From: an uncultured Caryophanales bacterium
GTDB taxonomy: Bacteria > Bacillota_I > Bacilli_A > RFN20 > CAG-826
Direction: 5' to 3'
DNA length: 52,336 nucleotides
NCBI GenBank assembly: GCA_946624155.1
Contig: CAMORU010000005.1
Coordinates: forward strand, 1 to 52,336
In this document: positions 8,931-17,037 of the stretch, piece after piece
Numbering within the stretch: the stretch's first letter is position 1
Layout of the letters: every line of letters begins with the position of its first letter
Made by a program: the position numbers and the translations under genes
Notes under the pieces: model-generated
The model's input: the letters and a program-made list of their open reading frames with translations, nothing else
What the model was told of the DNA's origin: nothing
Database searches by the model: none

Positions 8931-9884
8931 TTAGCAATCATAATCTTTCTGATTGGCAGATTTTTCTATCTCTTTTAATCTTTCCATCATCATAACGCCA
9001 TTACGCTGGTATTTTTCTTGCAAAAAATTATAGTACATAGGATCACACATCAAGAGATAATATATATATCCATACAAAACGTTGAAATTACACTTTTCAT
9101 TTTTCTCTAGCGCTAAGTACACCATTTTCTTTACTTTTTTCTTGATGTCTGTCGGAACGGTCAGCCTTCCATCGTTTGTAATAGAAATGCCAACAACTCT
9201 TGCGTGACTTGTTACGTTGAAGAATCGAACTTTCTTGTAATTAAGCCTTAATTTGTATTGCTTTAGTTTGCACTTGATATAATCGACTATTCCAGAATCA
9301 ATTCTTTCTGATGAACTGATAATAATGTCATCAGAGTATCTGGTATATTTGCCATTCGGAATATTTTTTGAAACAAAGTTATTCAATTCTTGATCAAGTT
9401 CAAACAAGTACAAATTAGAAACATAAGGAGAGGTAACACTTCCTTGTCTAAACCGTCCTTTAAATGTCAGGATGTTTTTTACAATTCTTGATTCTTTATC
9501 TTCCAGAAGCAGACAAAAATCTGTTCCATGAAAGTTGTTTATAACGACTCTTTCAAAAACATCCCAATTCATGTTGTCAAAATAATGCTTTATATCCAAA
9601 TGCAAAAAGAATTTGTTTTCGATATGATAATCAGCCATTAGAACAGTTGATTTTCCTTTTGTATATGAAAAACAACCATCATGAGGTTTTAGCTTTGACA
9701 AATAATTATCCAATATGTACCTCTGTGCCATTTTTACTGTTTTACAAGGAACATAAATTACTCTATCCTTGTCTTCTTGTTTCAAAACAACTCTTTTGTG
9801 GCTTCTTGGAGATTGTATTATCTTTTTAAATCGCACCAAGGAAGACAGAGTACAACCTTCAGCAATCTCTTTAATAATATCCAT
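8931..9884 (-). CDS. Retron reverse transcriptase
   Basis: About 317 residues from the ATG at 9884, which has AAGGAAG 9 bases upstream; a TTG at 9893 is the alternative. Reverse-transcriptase blocks in order: KGKSTVLMADYH (about 77-88, position of the retron NAxxH motif), FLHLDIKHYF (93-102, first catalytic Asp), RFRQGSVTSPYVSN (144-157), YTRYSDDIII (180-189, catalytic Asp pair as YSDD), and RVVGISI (229-235, at the retron VTG motif). It copies the msd RNA into the DNA part of msDNA. The start overlaps the effector's stop, and no maturase or endonuclease domain is present, so it is a retron RT and not a group II intron protein. Confidence 0.92.
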   Translation of the reverse strand: MDIIKEIAEGCTLSSLVRFKKIIQSPRSHKRVVLKQEDKDRVIYVPCKTVKMAQRYILDNYLSKLKPHDGCFSYTKGKSTVLMADYHIENKFFLHLDIKHYFDNMNWDVFERVVINNFHGTDFCLLLEDKESRIVKNILTFKGRFRQGSVTSPYVSNLYLFELDQELNNFVSKNIPNGKYTRYSDDIIISSSERIDSGIVDYIKCKLKQYKLRLNYKKVRFFNVTSHARVVGISITNDGRLTVPTDIKKKVKKMVYLALEKNEKCNFNVLYGYIYYLLMCDPMYYNFLQEKYQRNGVMMMERLKEIEKSANQKDYDC

Positions 9885-10905
9885 ATTGCTCAATCTTCCT
9901 TTTATAGTCTTGACAAGTCGATTTAATATTCAAATACTCATCAGTTCTTGTAAAGTTAACAGTAAATAATATTTTTCCCATCCATCTTTCATCAGTTTTT
10001 GCATTATTCATAATAAGTTTAGATGCTTCAACGATGTATAAACCGCCCGCTTTCTTCATGAATCCAATACTGCAGAGAATATTTAAAAGAGATGACAAAA
10101 CATCGCGGAATCTAATTTCATCACAATCTATTTTATCCGTTTTTAGTTTAATACTTGTTGCACCAGTAATTTTGCAAAAGAAACTAATAATAAAATCAAT
10201 ATCAACAAAACCGACCAAACAAGCTAAATCAATCACAGCAACAAAGAAAGAAAACAAATCAACAACACTAACGATATCTCCGTTGAGTTCTCCGAAATAT
10301 TTTGATATTTTGTTTTCCTTTAAAAGCAGAGAGTGTTCGTTTAACTTCCTAATATTAAAATTGAGGCGTAAATATGATTTCCCATATTTTTCATAGTAAG
10401 ATGCAGTATAAACTCTGTCGTCTCCAATGTTTTTGAGATATTCAATTGGGCCGTAATTAATAAAAGAATTATCACTAGAATGCTTTTTGTTAAGAATCGC
10501 AACAACCTTGTTGTCGCTTTCTATCATTCTAGTGAATGCACCAAGTTCGCAAGCCGTTCCATAGCTTTCCACTGGTATTAGAATCATTTTTGAAACAGCT
10601 TCAAGAACAGCTTCAAAAGTTAATAAATCTAATTGGCCCTTATATATGGACAAATCTTCGCTAATGATTATCTTGATGTCAGGGTTTTTCGCCAGGACAT
10701 TAGTTAAAGTCTTTCTAGAATAATGCGTATCTCTATTTCCACCGCACAGAAAAACAAAGCTAAAGAAGGAACTATTAACACGTCCTAGACTATCTTTTCT
10801 AAAACCACCATATCCATCTTTAGATGCCTTATCAGTCATATCAAAAACAAGATTAGTTATTTTATCGAAAGTATCTTTTATATTAACGGCGTTAAAACGT
10901 TTCAT
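9871..10905 (-). CDS. Retron effector of the St85/Ec86 type (nucleoside deoxyribosyltransferase-like toxin)
   Basis: 344 residues. VFLCGG (51-56), LLTFEAVLEAVSKMILIPVES (94-114) with E-S-x-G-x-x-x-E-L-G-A-F (114-124), and NSFINYGPIEYL (146-157) match the effector of the St85-type retrons (RcaT in retron-Sen2; related to the N-glycosidase-like effector of Ec86). The C-terminal 150 residues look like a winged-helix region. In known systems the toxin is held by the RT-msDNA complex and released when phage proteins disturb it. The ATG lies 9 bases after the a2 arm of the msr-msd RNA, the order msr-msd, effector, RT known for this type. It has no obvious Shine-Dalgarno site. Confidence 0.88.
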   Translation of the reverse strand: MKRFNAVNIKDTFDKITNLVFDMTDKASKDGYGGFRKDSLGRVNSSFFSFVFLCGGNRDTHYSRKTLTNVLAKNPDIKIIISEDLSIYKGQLDLLTFEAVLEAVSKMILIPVESYGTACELGAFTRMIESDNKVVAILNKKHSSDNSFINYGPIEYLKNIGDDRVYTASYYEKYGKSYLRLNFNIRKLNEHSLLLKENKISKYFGELNGDIVSVVDLFSFFVAVIDLACLVGFVDIDFIISFFCKITGATSIKLKTDKIDCDEIRFRDVLSSLLNILCSIGFMKKAGGLYIVEASKLIMNNAKTDERWMGKILFTVNFTRTDEYLNIKSTCQDYKRKIEQYGYY

Positions 10906-10914
10906 TCAGTCAGA

Positions 10915-11150
10915 TGAGCCCTACCGTCGATATCAACCATTTATGAAATAATATGTTATTTCTTATTAAGTTGTTATCATGATTAGATGATTACGGATCC
11001 ACAAGTAGTTAAAGATACATAATTATCAAATTGTGATAAGGGCATAATAAGTGATACTTATTACGCGTATTGAAAGTGAATAACCACTTATTGTTTGCTT
11101 ACACAAACGCAAATCGTCACGTGCAACGCTAAGATTATTACTAGGGCTCA
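10915..11150 (-). ncRNA. Retron msr-msd non-coding RNA
   Basis: Found from structure. On the minus strand, a1 is TGAGCCCTA (11150-11142) and a2 is TAGGGCTCA (10923-10915), a perfect 9-bp pair enclosing 236 nt. Inside, in order: TTAGC (11132-11128, candidate for the branching G), hairpins GTTTG/CAAAC (11108-11093) and AAGTG/CACTT (11089-11074) as expected for msr, then an 11-bp stem with one G-U pair (11066-11042), TTATCA/TGATAA (11039-11023), and GAAATAA/TTATTTC (10962-10945) as msd candidates. A promoter sits directly upstream. Where the RT stops is not visible in the sequence. Confidence 0.82.
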
Positions 11151-11156
11151 ATTAGT

Positions 11157-11185
11157 ATTTAATATTTATTTTTATGTATTGTCAA
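11157..11185 (-). promoter_or_regulatory. Promoter of the retron RNA and operon
   Basis: A perfect -35 TTGACA (11185-11180), 17 bases, then TTAAAT (11162-11157) as -10. Transcription would begin about 6-7 bases further on, at or just before the a1 arm, so the RNA would start with the msr-msd structure. Confidence 0.7.
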
Positions 11186-11260
11186 CCCAACACCTACACT
11201 ATCCTGCTTTCAGCATCGTCTAAAGTAGAAAAAGGCATGTGCCACTATTCTTAATTTTGT

Positions 11261-11764
11261 TTAAAGTCCTAGTTCTTTTGCCTTGTTTGCCACGTATCTA
11301 TTTGTTTCATCTATCTCAAGCGTCTTTCTATGGACTTTGTAGATAAGGGTAACATCATTATTAATCATCTTTTTATAAAATAAAGGGTTCGTCTCTAGAT
11401 GTCTAACATATAAATCATCTTTGAAGAACTGATGAGCATAGTAACCTCTTATTTCGGAAACTCTCCTAAGATCCGAGATTAAGCCGTCATCAACGTTTGA
11501 GGTCTTTTCTAAAAGCGAAATCAATTTGCCGAGCATTTTATTTTCACTTGTCAATTCATGTAATGTTCGATTGCTTTCTTCTTTGGCCTTGATTATATCG
11601 ATGAATTCTATATCGTCTTTATCAAATACCTGTAGATACTTTTCTGCTGAAATTATTTGAACAAGATTATATTCAATTAAAGAGGTTAGATAAAAAATAT
11701 ATCCAATTGCGCCAAGAATATAATCAAGTTGTTTAGAAAGTCGTTTGCTAGCTCTGCTCCTCAT
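11261..11764 (-). CDS. HEPN-like helical protein, last gene of the ABC-3C operon
   Basis: 167 residues, all-helical by composition. EIRGYYAHQFF places R106 and H111 in the R-x4-H arrangement of HEPN RNases, and the long helices before it fit that fold. The start is 15 bases after the ATPase stop, with no strong ribosome site, so translation probably depends on the upstream gene. ABC-three-component systems often carry a toxic effector, and this may be it. The HEPN call rests on one motif. Confidence that it is a real gene is high; the family assignment is moderate. Confidence 0.6.
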   Translation of the reverse strand: MRSRASKRLSKQLDYILGAIGYIFYLTSLIEYNLVQIISAEKYLQVFDKDDIEFIDIIKAKEESNRTLHELTSENKMLGKLISLLEKTSNVDDGLISDLRRVSEIRGYYAHQFFKDDLYVRHLETNPLFYKKMINNDVTLIYKVHRKTLEIDETNRYVANKAKELGL

Positions 11765-11779
11765 AGTTTGAAATAATCG

Positions 11780-13396
11780 TTAAGCTGATATTTTGCCCCA
11801 ATATTTTCCAAACAATTCGTTTCCATTACGAGATAGTTTTATAACACTGTTATTTTCTAAAATCGAGGCAGCTTCATTACCATATGTATTTTGCTTATCA
11901 AACGCTATGAAAATCTGCTTTCCACATTTGACATATTGTTTGAGAATGTTGGTGAGAGCGCCATTCGATATTTGCTTGAGCAAAATAGAGTCATGTATTA
12001 ATGTAGGAACCTTTGTTAAGTTAACCATGGCCAAGTCAAAAACAATAAGACCTTTGTGTGCGGTGCCAGTTCCTGTATCATTTGGCGTATAGAAGGAATA
12101 ACTATCTCCACTAAAGTTAATAGTTGGAGAGGCTGTGTTAACATTATAGATTTTCGAGTTGATCTCTTTCATCTTATTATTTAACTGCTCTTCTATTTTA
12201 TTTAACTGTTTAATCTTAATTGTATTTAGAGCCTTGGTAGTTTCATCCTTATTACCCTTTAGTTTAAGCTTTTGATCATAGGATTTGTTTGCTTCATCCA
12301 TCTTATTTATTTGATTCATCAATTCAGCATGTCTTTGTAGAACAACCGTAGACAATTTAGAGTTATCAGATAATGTAACAAGTTTGTTTTCAAGTTGCTT
12401 GATAGAATCGTTGATGTCGTCAAGTTGACGTTGAAGAACGTTTTTTTCTTCTGCGGCTTGTTTCTTAAAAACCTTAGATATTTTGTTGTGGAATGATTCT
12501 ATTTCCTCAACTCTTTTTATGTCAACTTCTGGGAAAAATGATTTGAGAATTTCAAAATCTTTTGTTGTTTTTGAAAATGAATAATCTTCATTAAGACTTA
12601 ATGTCTTAATTTTATTTAAAATATGGTAGCGTTGTTTCTTAAGTTTAGATAATTCATTTCTAGTTCTAATTGTCTCTTCTGTTGTCTCAGAACTTGCATC
12701 TAAAAGATTATTCTCTAAATCACTAGATAATAATTTTATTTCATTTTTAAGTTCATCTATAGACTTGACGTTTGATTTGTATTCTGTTTTTCCAATACTA
12801 GGAACAAAGTTAAACTTCGTCGCTTTATTGAAAGCACTATATTGTTCTTGAGCTTGTTTTGACAGTTCCTCAGCGTCTTTAATCTCTCTGTACTTATCAA
12901 ACGTCTTAATACAGGCAAGGATTGAATCTTTCGTTTTTTCTTTTTCGTACCCTCTCAATGGTTCATTTTCGTTAAAATTCTTTTTGCCATAAACTCTCAT
13001 GTATCGGCTGACACAATTTCTAAAACTCAAGTCACATAGTTGAATGCGATATTGTTCATCTAACCAATTGCGATATTCTTCCAGAGAAATAGATTCAACT
13101 TTATTGTATTCAGAATCGCATTTCCAAACTTGAGTGTTATCATCATTAAGTCTAGAAAAATAATACTCTCGATTGTCAAAAACAAATTTGAACTTAATCT
13201 CATGGTTACCAACATTCTTTTTAATGTCTTCGTTTTCAGCGTATGTTCCTCCGCCAAAAACAAAATCGACGATTAATAGGAGTGTTGATTTACCAATCGA
13301 ATTATCACCATTATTGGTGCCCAAAACAACATTCAATCCTTCATGAAAAGAAATAACCTTTTGATGAAATGAATCGCAACGAATCTCACTCAGCAT
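11780..13396 (-). CDS. ABC-3C system ATPase (DUF2326-type, RecN-like)
   Basis: 538 residues. Walker A is GDNSIGKST (30-38) with the typical continuation LLLIVDFVFGG. A long coiled-coil region (about 200-390) separates the two ATPase halves, and the C-terminal part has KGLIVFDLAMVN and IFIAFDKQNTYGNEA followed by LFGKYWGK, the signature of DUF2326 ATPases. In ABC-three-component systems it is the SMC/RecN-like motor that senses DNA or phage signals. The ATG overlaps the stop of the middle-component gene by 11 bases (ATGCTGAGTGA). Confidence 0.85.
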   Translation of the reverse strand: MLSEIRCDSFHQKVISFHEGLNVVLGTNNGDNSIGKSTLLLIVDFVFGGGTYAENEDIKKNVGNHEIKFKFVFDNREYYFSRLNDDNTQVWKCDSEYNKVESISLEEYRNWLDEQYRIQLCDLSFRNCVSRYMRVYGKKNFNENEPLRGYEKEKTKDSILACIKTFDKYREIKDAEELSKQAQEQYSAFNKATKFNFVPSIGKTEYKSNVKSIDELKNEIKLLSSDLENNLLDASSETTEETIRTRNELSKLKKQRYHILNKIKTLSLNEDYSFSKTTKDFEILKSFFPEVDIKRVEEIESFHNKISKVFKKQAAEEKNVLQRQLDDINDSIKQLENKLVTLSDNSKLSTVVLQRHAELMNQINKMDEANKSYDQKLKLKGNKDETTKALNTIKIKQLNKIEEQLNNKMKEINSKIYNVNTASPTINFSGDSYSFYTPNDTGTGTAHKGLIVFDLAMVNLTKVPTLIHDSILLKQISNGALTNILKQYVKCGKQIFIAFDKQNTYGNEAASILENNSVIKLSRNGNELFGKYWGKISA

Positions 13397-13613
13397 AACA
13401 AATCAATTCTCCTCCACTAGCCAAAGATATTTTATTAATCGCAAAAAGATAATCAAGTGTATCGAGATAGTCTAAAAATGAAGTAAATGATCTCTTTGTT
13501 TTGCTATATAGCTCAGCAACGGTCATGTTTTGCTTTCTAACAATGTTTAAAACAACGACACCTTTGCCAATTACACTTTCGTTTAAAGTCGTGACCTTAT
13601 TCGGAAATCTCAT
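13386..13613 (-). CDS. ABC-3C middle component
   Basis: 75 residues from the ATG at 13613, giving MRFPNKVTTLNESVIGKG and a C-terminal winged-helix-like stretch FLDYLDTLDYLFAINKI. This matches the small middle-component proteins of ABC-three-component systems. The ATG overlaps the last bases of the CTD gene, and GAGG lies 6 bases upstream. A longer reading from 13679 would overlap the CTD gene by 80 bases out of frame and adds a sequence unlike the family, so the short form is preferred. Confidence 0.75.
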   Translation of the reverse strand: MRFPNKVTTLNESVIGKGVVVLNIVRKQNMTVAELYSKTKRSFTSFLDYLDTLDYLFAINKISLASGGELICYAE

Positions 13614-14403
13614 CAAAAACCTCACAATTTTGAACAAAGAAAGAAACAATGGCTTCACAAGCATATCTATTTTTCGCATTGATTTCCTTCATAACCCAAT
13701 CAATAATAGAATCAAATACTACTGTTTGATTGCTTTCTTTCTTAAGCTTCATATAACAACACTTTATTTGTGCTGACACCACTTCTAATTGGAAACCGTT
13801 CTTGCCATCAAGGTCAGAAAAACAATCTCTAATATAAGTGAAGTATTTATTAACATAACCTTCTATTTTTGTTTTAAGCAAAAGATTATTCTTTTCAATT
13901 TTATTGGCAATTGGAATAGGTGAATATCTAAGTTCATTCCATTGTTCTTCGCTTAGAGTGGTTATTTTGTTAATTACTTCAATCAACTCATCATCTAAGG
14001 ATAAGTCTTCTATATCTTCTCTTAATTCGGTTAAATTAAGGAGCTGTTTCTTGATATTTAGTAATTTCTGATAATCACGAATAGACGTTCTGAAATCCTG
14101 TTTATTATGACAATCCAAACAAAGAGCAATCTTGTTCTTGATTGATTCACAAGTATCACCCAATCGCTCGACATCTAGCAAGGTTTCATATTGCTCAATA
14201 GTTGGTTTGTTTGGATAAATATGTGCAATTTCAAAATTGGCTACAGGTTTTTCCTGGGTTGATGACAACAAATCCTTTTTGCACAAAGGGCATCTGAAAT
14301 CAACTTCCCTAAGAAGGATTCTTTTTTCATACTCATGCACTTTCCGCCTGTCTTGAAGATAAGGGTCACTATCCCTCTTTTCTTCCAATTCTTTTTTTGT
14401 CAT
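13597..14403 (-). CDS. ABC-3C C-terminal-domain protein with an N-terminal HNH nuclease
   Basis: 268 residues. The N-terminal part is an HNH nuclease domain: CPLC (38-41), EIAHIYP (58-64), CLDCHN (95-100), giving the C-x2-C, A-H and C-x2-C-H-N pattern. The last 100 residues, IRDCFSDLDGKNGFQLEVV through FFVQNCEVFDEIS, are the CTD that defines the ABC-three-component systems and links the effector to the middle component and ATPase. The nuclease is the likely DNA-cutting effector. A TATAAT at 14426-14421 lies 17 bases before the ATG. The ribosome site is weak. Confidence 0.82.
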   Translation of the reverse strand: MTKKELEEKRDSDPYLQDRRKVHEYEKRILLREVDFRCPLCKKDLLSSTQEKPVANFEIAHIYPNKPTIEQYETLLDVERLGDTCESIKNKIALCLDCHNKQDFRTSIRDYQKLLNIKKQLLNLTELREDIEDLSLDDELIEVINKITTLSEEQWNELRYSPIPIANKIEKNNLLLKTKIEGYVNKYFTYIRDCFSDLDGKNGFQLEVVSAQIKCCYMKLKKESNQTVVFDSIIDWVMKEINAKNRYACEAIVSFFVQNCEVFDEISE

Positions 14404-14736
14404 CGGTTTAAACCCTAATTATTATATCAAAATATGACTATTTAAATAAATAATGCATAAATATGACCAATATCTTATGCTATTATATTTTCTTTCTAGC
14501 ATCCTTATATTTCTTCTTATCCTATAACAACCTATAAGTACAAGTAGATAACATTACTTTAGTAATAACTAATTAAAAACTGTAAATATAAAAACATCAA
14601 ATCAATGATGTTGAATTATTTAATAATCTGCTAACAAATATAATATGTGTCAATTCTAATATCGTGATAGTTTGTTTAAGTGAAGCACAATTGTATATCG
14701 TTGATGTGGTTTTATATCTTTGATGGTAATTGTTTG
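14404..14736. other. Intergenic stretch upstream of the ABC-3C operon
   Basis: It holds the promoter region of the operon: TATAAT at 14421-14426 on the minus strand and two AAATATGAC sequences about 32 bases apart further upstream. Around 14500-14530 a third, very short piece reads DKKKYKDARKKI on the minus strand, resembling the basic tail of a GT2 gene. Nothing else is recognised. Confidence 0.35.
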
Positions 14737-14838
14737 TTATCTGACATTCTTATATTTCTTTTTACCATAAAACGCCCATCTAATTACATAAAACCAACTC
14801 TTAAACCAATTGATTGCTTGAGTTTTAAGGTAAACGCT
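14737..14838 (-). pseudogene. Second C-terminal remnant of a family 2 glycosyltransferase
   Basis: An open frame reads LKTQAINWFKSWFYVIRW and ends AFYGKKKYKNVR at a TAA, with no start codon and no catalytic part. It is closely similar to the tail in the remnant at 8573 (KSWIYVFRYAFYSKKKYRNV), at both protein and DNA level. It abuts the stop codon of the nucleotidyltransferase gene. The two related tails flank the retron/ABC-3C island. Confidence 0.7.
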
Positions 14839-14840
14839 AA

Positions 14841-15557
14841 TTAGTTATTTTTAAAAAGTTTTGAGGCAGAAGCGAGATCTTCATGATTATCAATTTCAAA
14901 CCATCTTCCCACAAGATTGCATGGTTTGAACGGGATAACTTTTAAAGCATCATTTAATGCTACTTCGCTCCACTTTTTCAATTCTTTTCTTATTTCAATA
15001 TATTCTTTACAAGCCTCAAAAAAGTGTTTTACCCCATTATTATTAAATTTATATAGATCAATTGAATTGCCAAGAGCATCCTCTTTTTTTATTGTCTTCG
15101 ATATCTCAATAAGATTTCCAAAACAATCCTGAACAACTTTCATAGATTCTTCATTGTAATGTCCAACATCAACCACAATAGCATTTTTGTGTTCACATTC
15201 AATAAGTGCTTTGACTACAGATGCATCCATAAAAACGTCTGCATTCATCATAAGCATCTCATCTATTTCTCCCATGCTTTTAATTCCTAAATAAGCACTA
15301 TACATATTATTAGTGGTCATATAATCCTTGCTTTCCACTATTTTCACAAAAGGAAAAGCTTCTCTGACTCTCTTTTCCAAAACATCCGCTTTATAGCCAG
15401 AAACAACAGTAATGTCTTTAATATTGTTCTCCACTAAATTACTGATTTGTTTGAAAAGAATTGGAGTTCCATTTACTTCCACGAGTGATTTCGGTTTGTC
15501 ATCTGTTAACGGGGCCAACCTAGTTCCTAAACCTGCGGCTAAGATTAATGCTTTCAT
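14841..15557 (-). CDS. Sugar-phosphate / LicC-like nucleotidyltransferase
   Basis: 238 residues from the ATG at 15557; the frame extends to 15620, but the family starts at MKALILAAGLGTRL. The GxGTRLxPLTxxxPKSL signature binds the NTP, and MNADVF carries the metal-binding Asp. It belongs to the nucleotidyltransferases that make CDP- or UDP-activated precursors; the short length and C-terminal WFEIDNHEDL stretch resemble LicC (CTP:phosphocholine) and related enzymes. It is divergent from the phosphoglycosyl transferase-aldolase fusion, 55 bases away. The nucleotide and substrate cannot be told. Confidence 0.8.
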   Translation of the reverse strand: MKALILAAGLGTRLAPLTDDKPKSLVEVNGTPILFKQISNLVENNIKDITVVSGYKADVLEKRVREAFPFVKIVESKDYMTTNNMYSAYLGIKSMGEIDEMLMMNADVFMDASVVKALIECEHKNAIVVDVGHYNEESMKVVQDCFGNLIEISKTIKKEDALGNSIDLYKFNNNGVKHFFEACKEYIEIRKELKKWSEVALNDALKVIPFKPCNLVGRWFEIDNHEDLASASKLFKNN

Positions 15558-15600
15558 TTTTATTAGAATAAATACAGTATACCATATGTGAATTTCATTA

Positions 15601-15606
15601 TATAAT
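15601..15606 (+). promoter_or_regulatory. -10 element 6 bases before the start of the fusion gene
   Basis: A perfect TATAAT ends 6 bases before the ATG at 15613, so transcription would begin at about the A of the start codon (leaderless). The -35 at 17 bases (TATACC) is weak. Confidence 0.45.
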
Positions 15607-15612
15607 AATTCG

Positions 15613-17037
15613 ATGAACAAAACTCAAATTGCTTATTTACATCTGAAGCGCATAATGGACATTGCAGCAAGTTTTATCTTGCTAATAGTCTTTTTGCCAG
15701 CATTTGTTTTTGTACCGTTAATTATAACTTGTCTATATAGGACAAATCCTTTTTTTGTACAAGAACGCATTGGATTAAATGGCAAAATTTTTAAAATAAT
15801 AAAATTTAAGACAATGCGGGATGGATCGGAAAAATTTGGTGTTTATTCTAACGATAAAGATACAAGAGTAACGAAATTTGGCCTTTTTTTAAGAAAAACA
15901 TCACTTGATGAGATTCCTCAATTGTTAAATATATTTAAAGGAGATATGTCTTTTGTTGGACCTAGACCTCCTCTAACATATCATCCATGGAAATATGAAG
16001 ATTATGATGATGTGCAAATTAAAATGTTTAATGTTAGACCAGGGCTAACCGGATGGGCTCAAATAAATGGCAGAAGGACTCAAGAGTGGAATAGAAGAAT
16101 TGAATTAAATATTTGGTATGTAAATAATGTATCGTTTCTTTTAGACATAAAAATATTTTTTAGGACTTTTATATTAATTTTTTCAAAAAAATCTAATCAA
16201 AATATAGGAAAAAGTCTTGGGTCGCGCCATTTAAATTTGTTATATATCACAAACAATGATTTGTTGGCGAAATGTTCTATTGATGCCGGGGTTGATTATG
16301 TTTTTATAGACATGGAATATTTAGGAAAAGACGAGCGGCAGAAAAATGTTGATTCAGTCAAAAACCATCACACCGTAGAGGATGTAAAAAGGATAAGAGG
16401 TTGCGTACCAAATGGGCATTTGCTCGTAAGGGTTAATCCAATTCATCAAAATTCAAATGCCGAAATTAAACAGGTTATAAAATATGGGGCCGATGTTGTA
16501 ATGTTGCCAATGTTTAAAACAGCGAAAGAAGCCAAATCATTTATAAAAATGGTAAATAAAAAAGCGAAAGTTTGTTTGCTATTAGAGACAAAGGAAGCTG
16601 TTGAAAACCTGAGCGAAATACTGAACTTAAAAGGGATAGATATTATTCATATAGGGCTTAATGACTTGCACCTAAGTTATGGAATGAGACATATGTTTGA
16701 GCCGTTTGCAACCGGATTAATTGAATCTATTGTCCACAAAATTAGACTAAAAGGGATACAATTTGGTATTGGTGGAATTGCGAGACTTGGCAAAGGAGAC
16801 ATTTCTTCCAAAATTGTTATTGCCGAGCATTTTAGATTGGGTTCTTCCTTTGCAATTCTCTCTAGAAGTTTTTTCAGAGAGAAAGATTTTGATGTTCAAA
16901 AAGATGAAACACTATTTGCAAAATTGGTGAATGAAATACGTAATTATGAAGATGAGCTTAATACAAAAAACAAAGATTTTTTTGAGCAAAACAAAGAAGA
17001 CATGATAAAAGCTATAAAAACAATAATTAAAAGTTAA
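15613..17037 (+). CDS. Fusion of a phosphoglycosyl transferase and an HpcH/HpaI-type aldolase
   Basis: 474 residues with two intact domains. Residues 1-190 are a monotopic bacterial sugar transferase (PglC/WbaP type): N-terminal membrane hairpin, KFKTM (65-69), SLDEIPQLLNIFKGDMSFVG with the catalytic D-E at 99-100, and RPGLTGWAQINGR (142-154). It would move a sugar-1-phosphate from a nucleotide sugar to undecaprenyl phosphate. Residues 205-425 are an aldolase / citrate-lyase TIM barrel: FIDMEYLGKDERQ (231-243), MLPMF (297-301), LLLETKEA (322-329), HIGLND (346-351), RLGSSF (408-413). The two are normally separate proteins in polysaccharide loci. The frame has no stop or break at the joint. The 3' end overlaps the convergent gene by 4 bases. 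Confidence 0.85.
   Translation: MNKTQIAYLHLKRIMDIAASFILLIVFLPAFVFVPLIITCLYRTNPFFVQERIGLNGKIFKIIKFKTMRDGSEKFGVYSNDKDTRVTKFGLFLRKTSLDEIPQLLNIFKGDMSFVGPRPPLTYHPWKYEDYDDVQIKMFNVRPGLTGWAQINGRRTQEWNRRIELNIWYVNNVSFLLDIKIFFRTFILIFSKKSNQNIGKSLGSRHLNLLYITNNDLLAKCSIDAGVDYVFIDMEYLGKDERQKNVDSVKNHHTVEDVKRIRGCVPNGHLLVRVNPIHQNSNAEIKQVIKYGADVVMLPMFKTAKEAKSFIKMVNKKAKVCLLLETKEAVENLSEILNLKGIDIIHIGLNDLHLSYGMRHMFEPFATGLIESIVHKIRLKGIQFGIGGIARLGKGDISSKIVIAEHFRLGSSFAILSRSFFREKDFDVQKDETLFAKLVNEIRNYEDELNTKNKDFFEQNKEDMIKAIKTIIKS

Noticed and set aside
8931..9884. Group II intron reverse transcriptase
   Set aside because: There is no maturase or endonuclease domain and no intron domain V hairpin, while retron a1/a2 arms and an effector are present.
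13614..13679. Longer start for the ABC-3C middle component
   Set aside because: It would overlap the CTD gene by 80 bases out of frame; the ATG at 13613 has a GAGG site and a family-like N-terminus.
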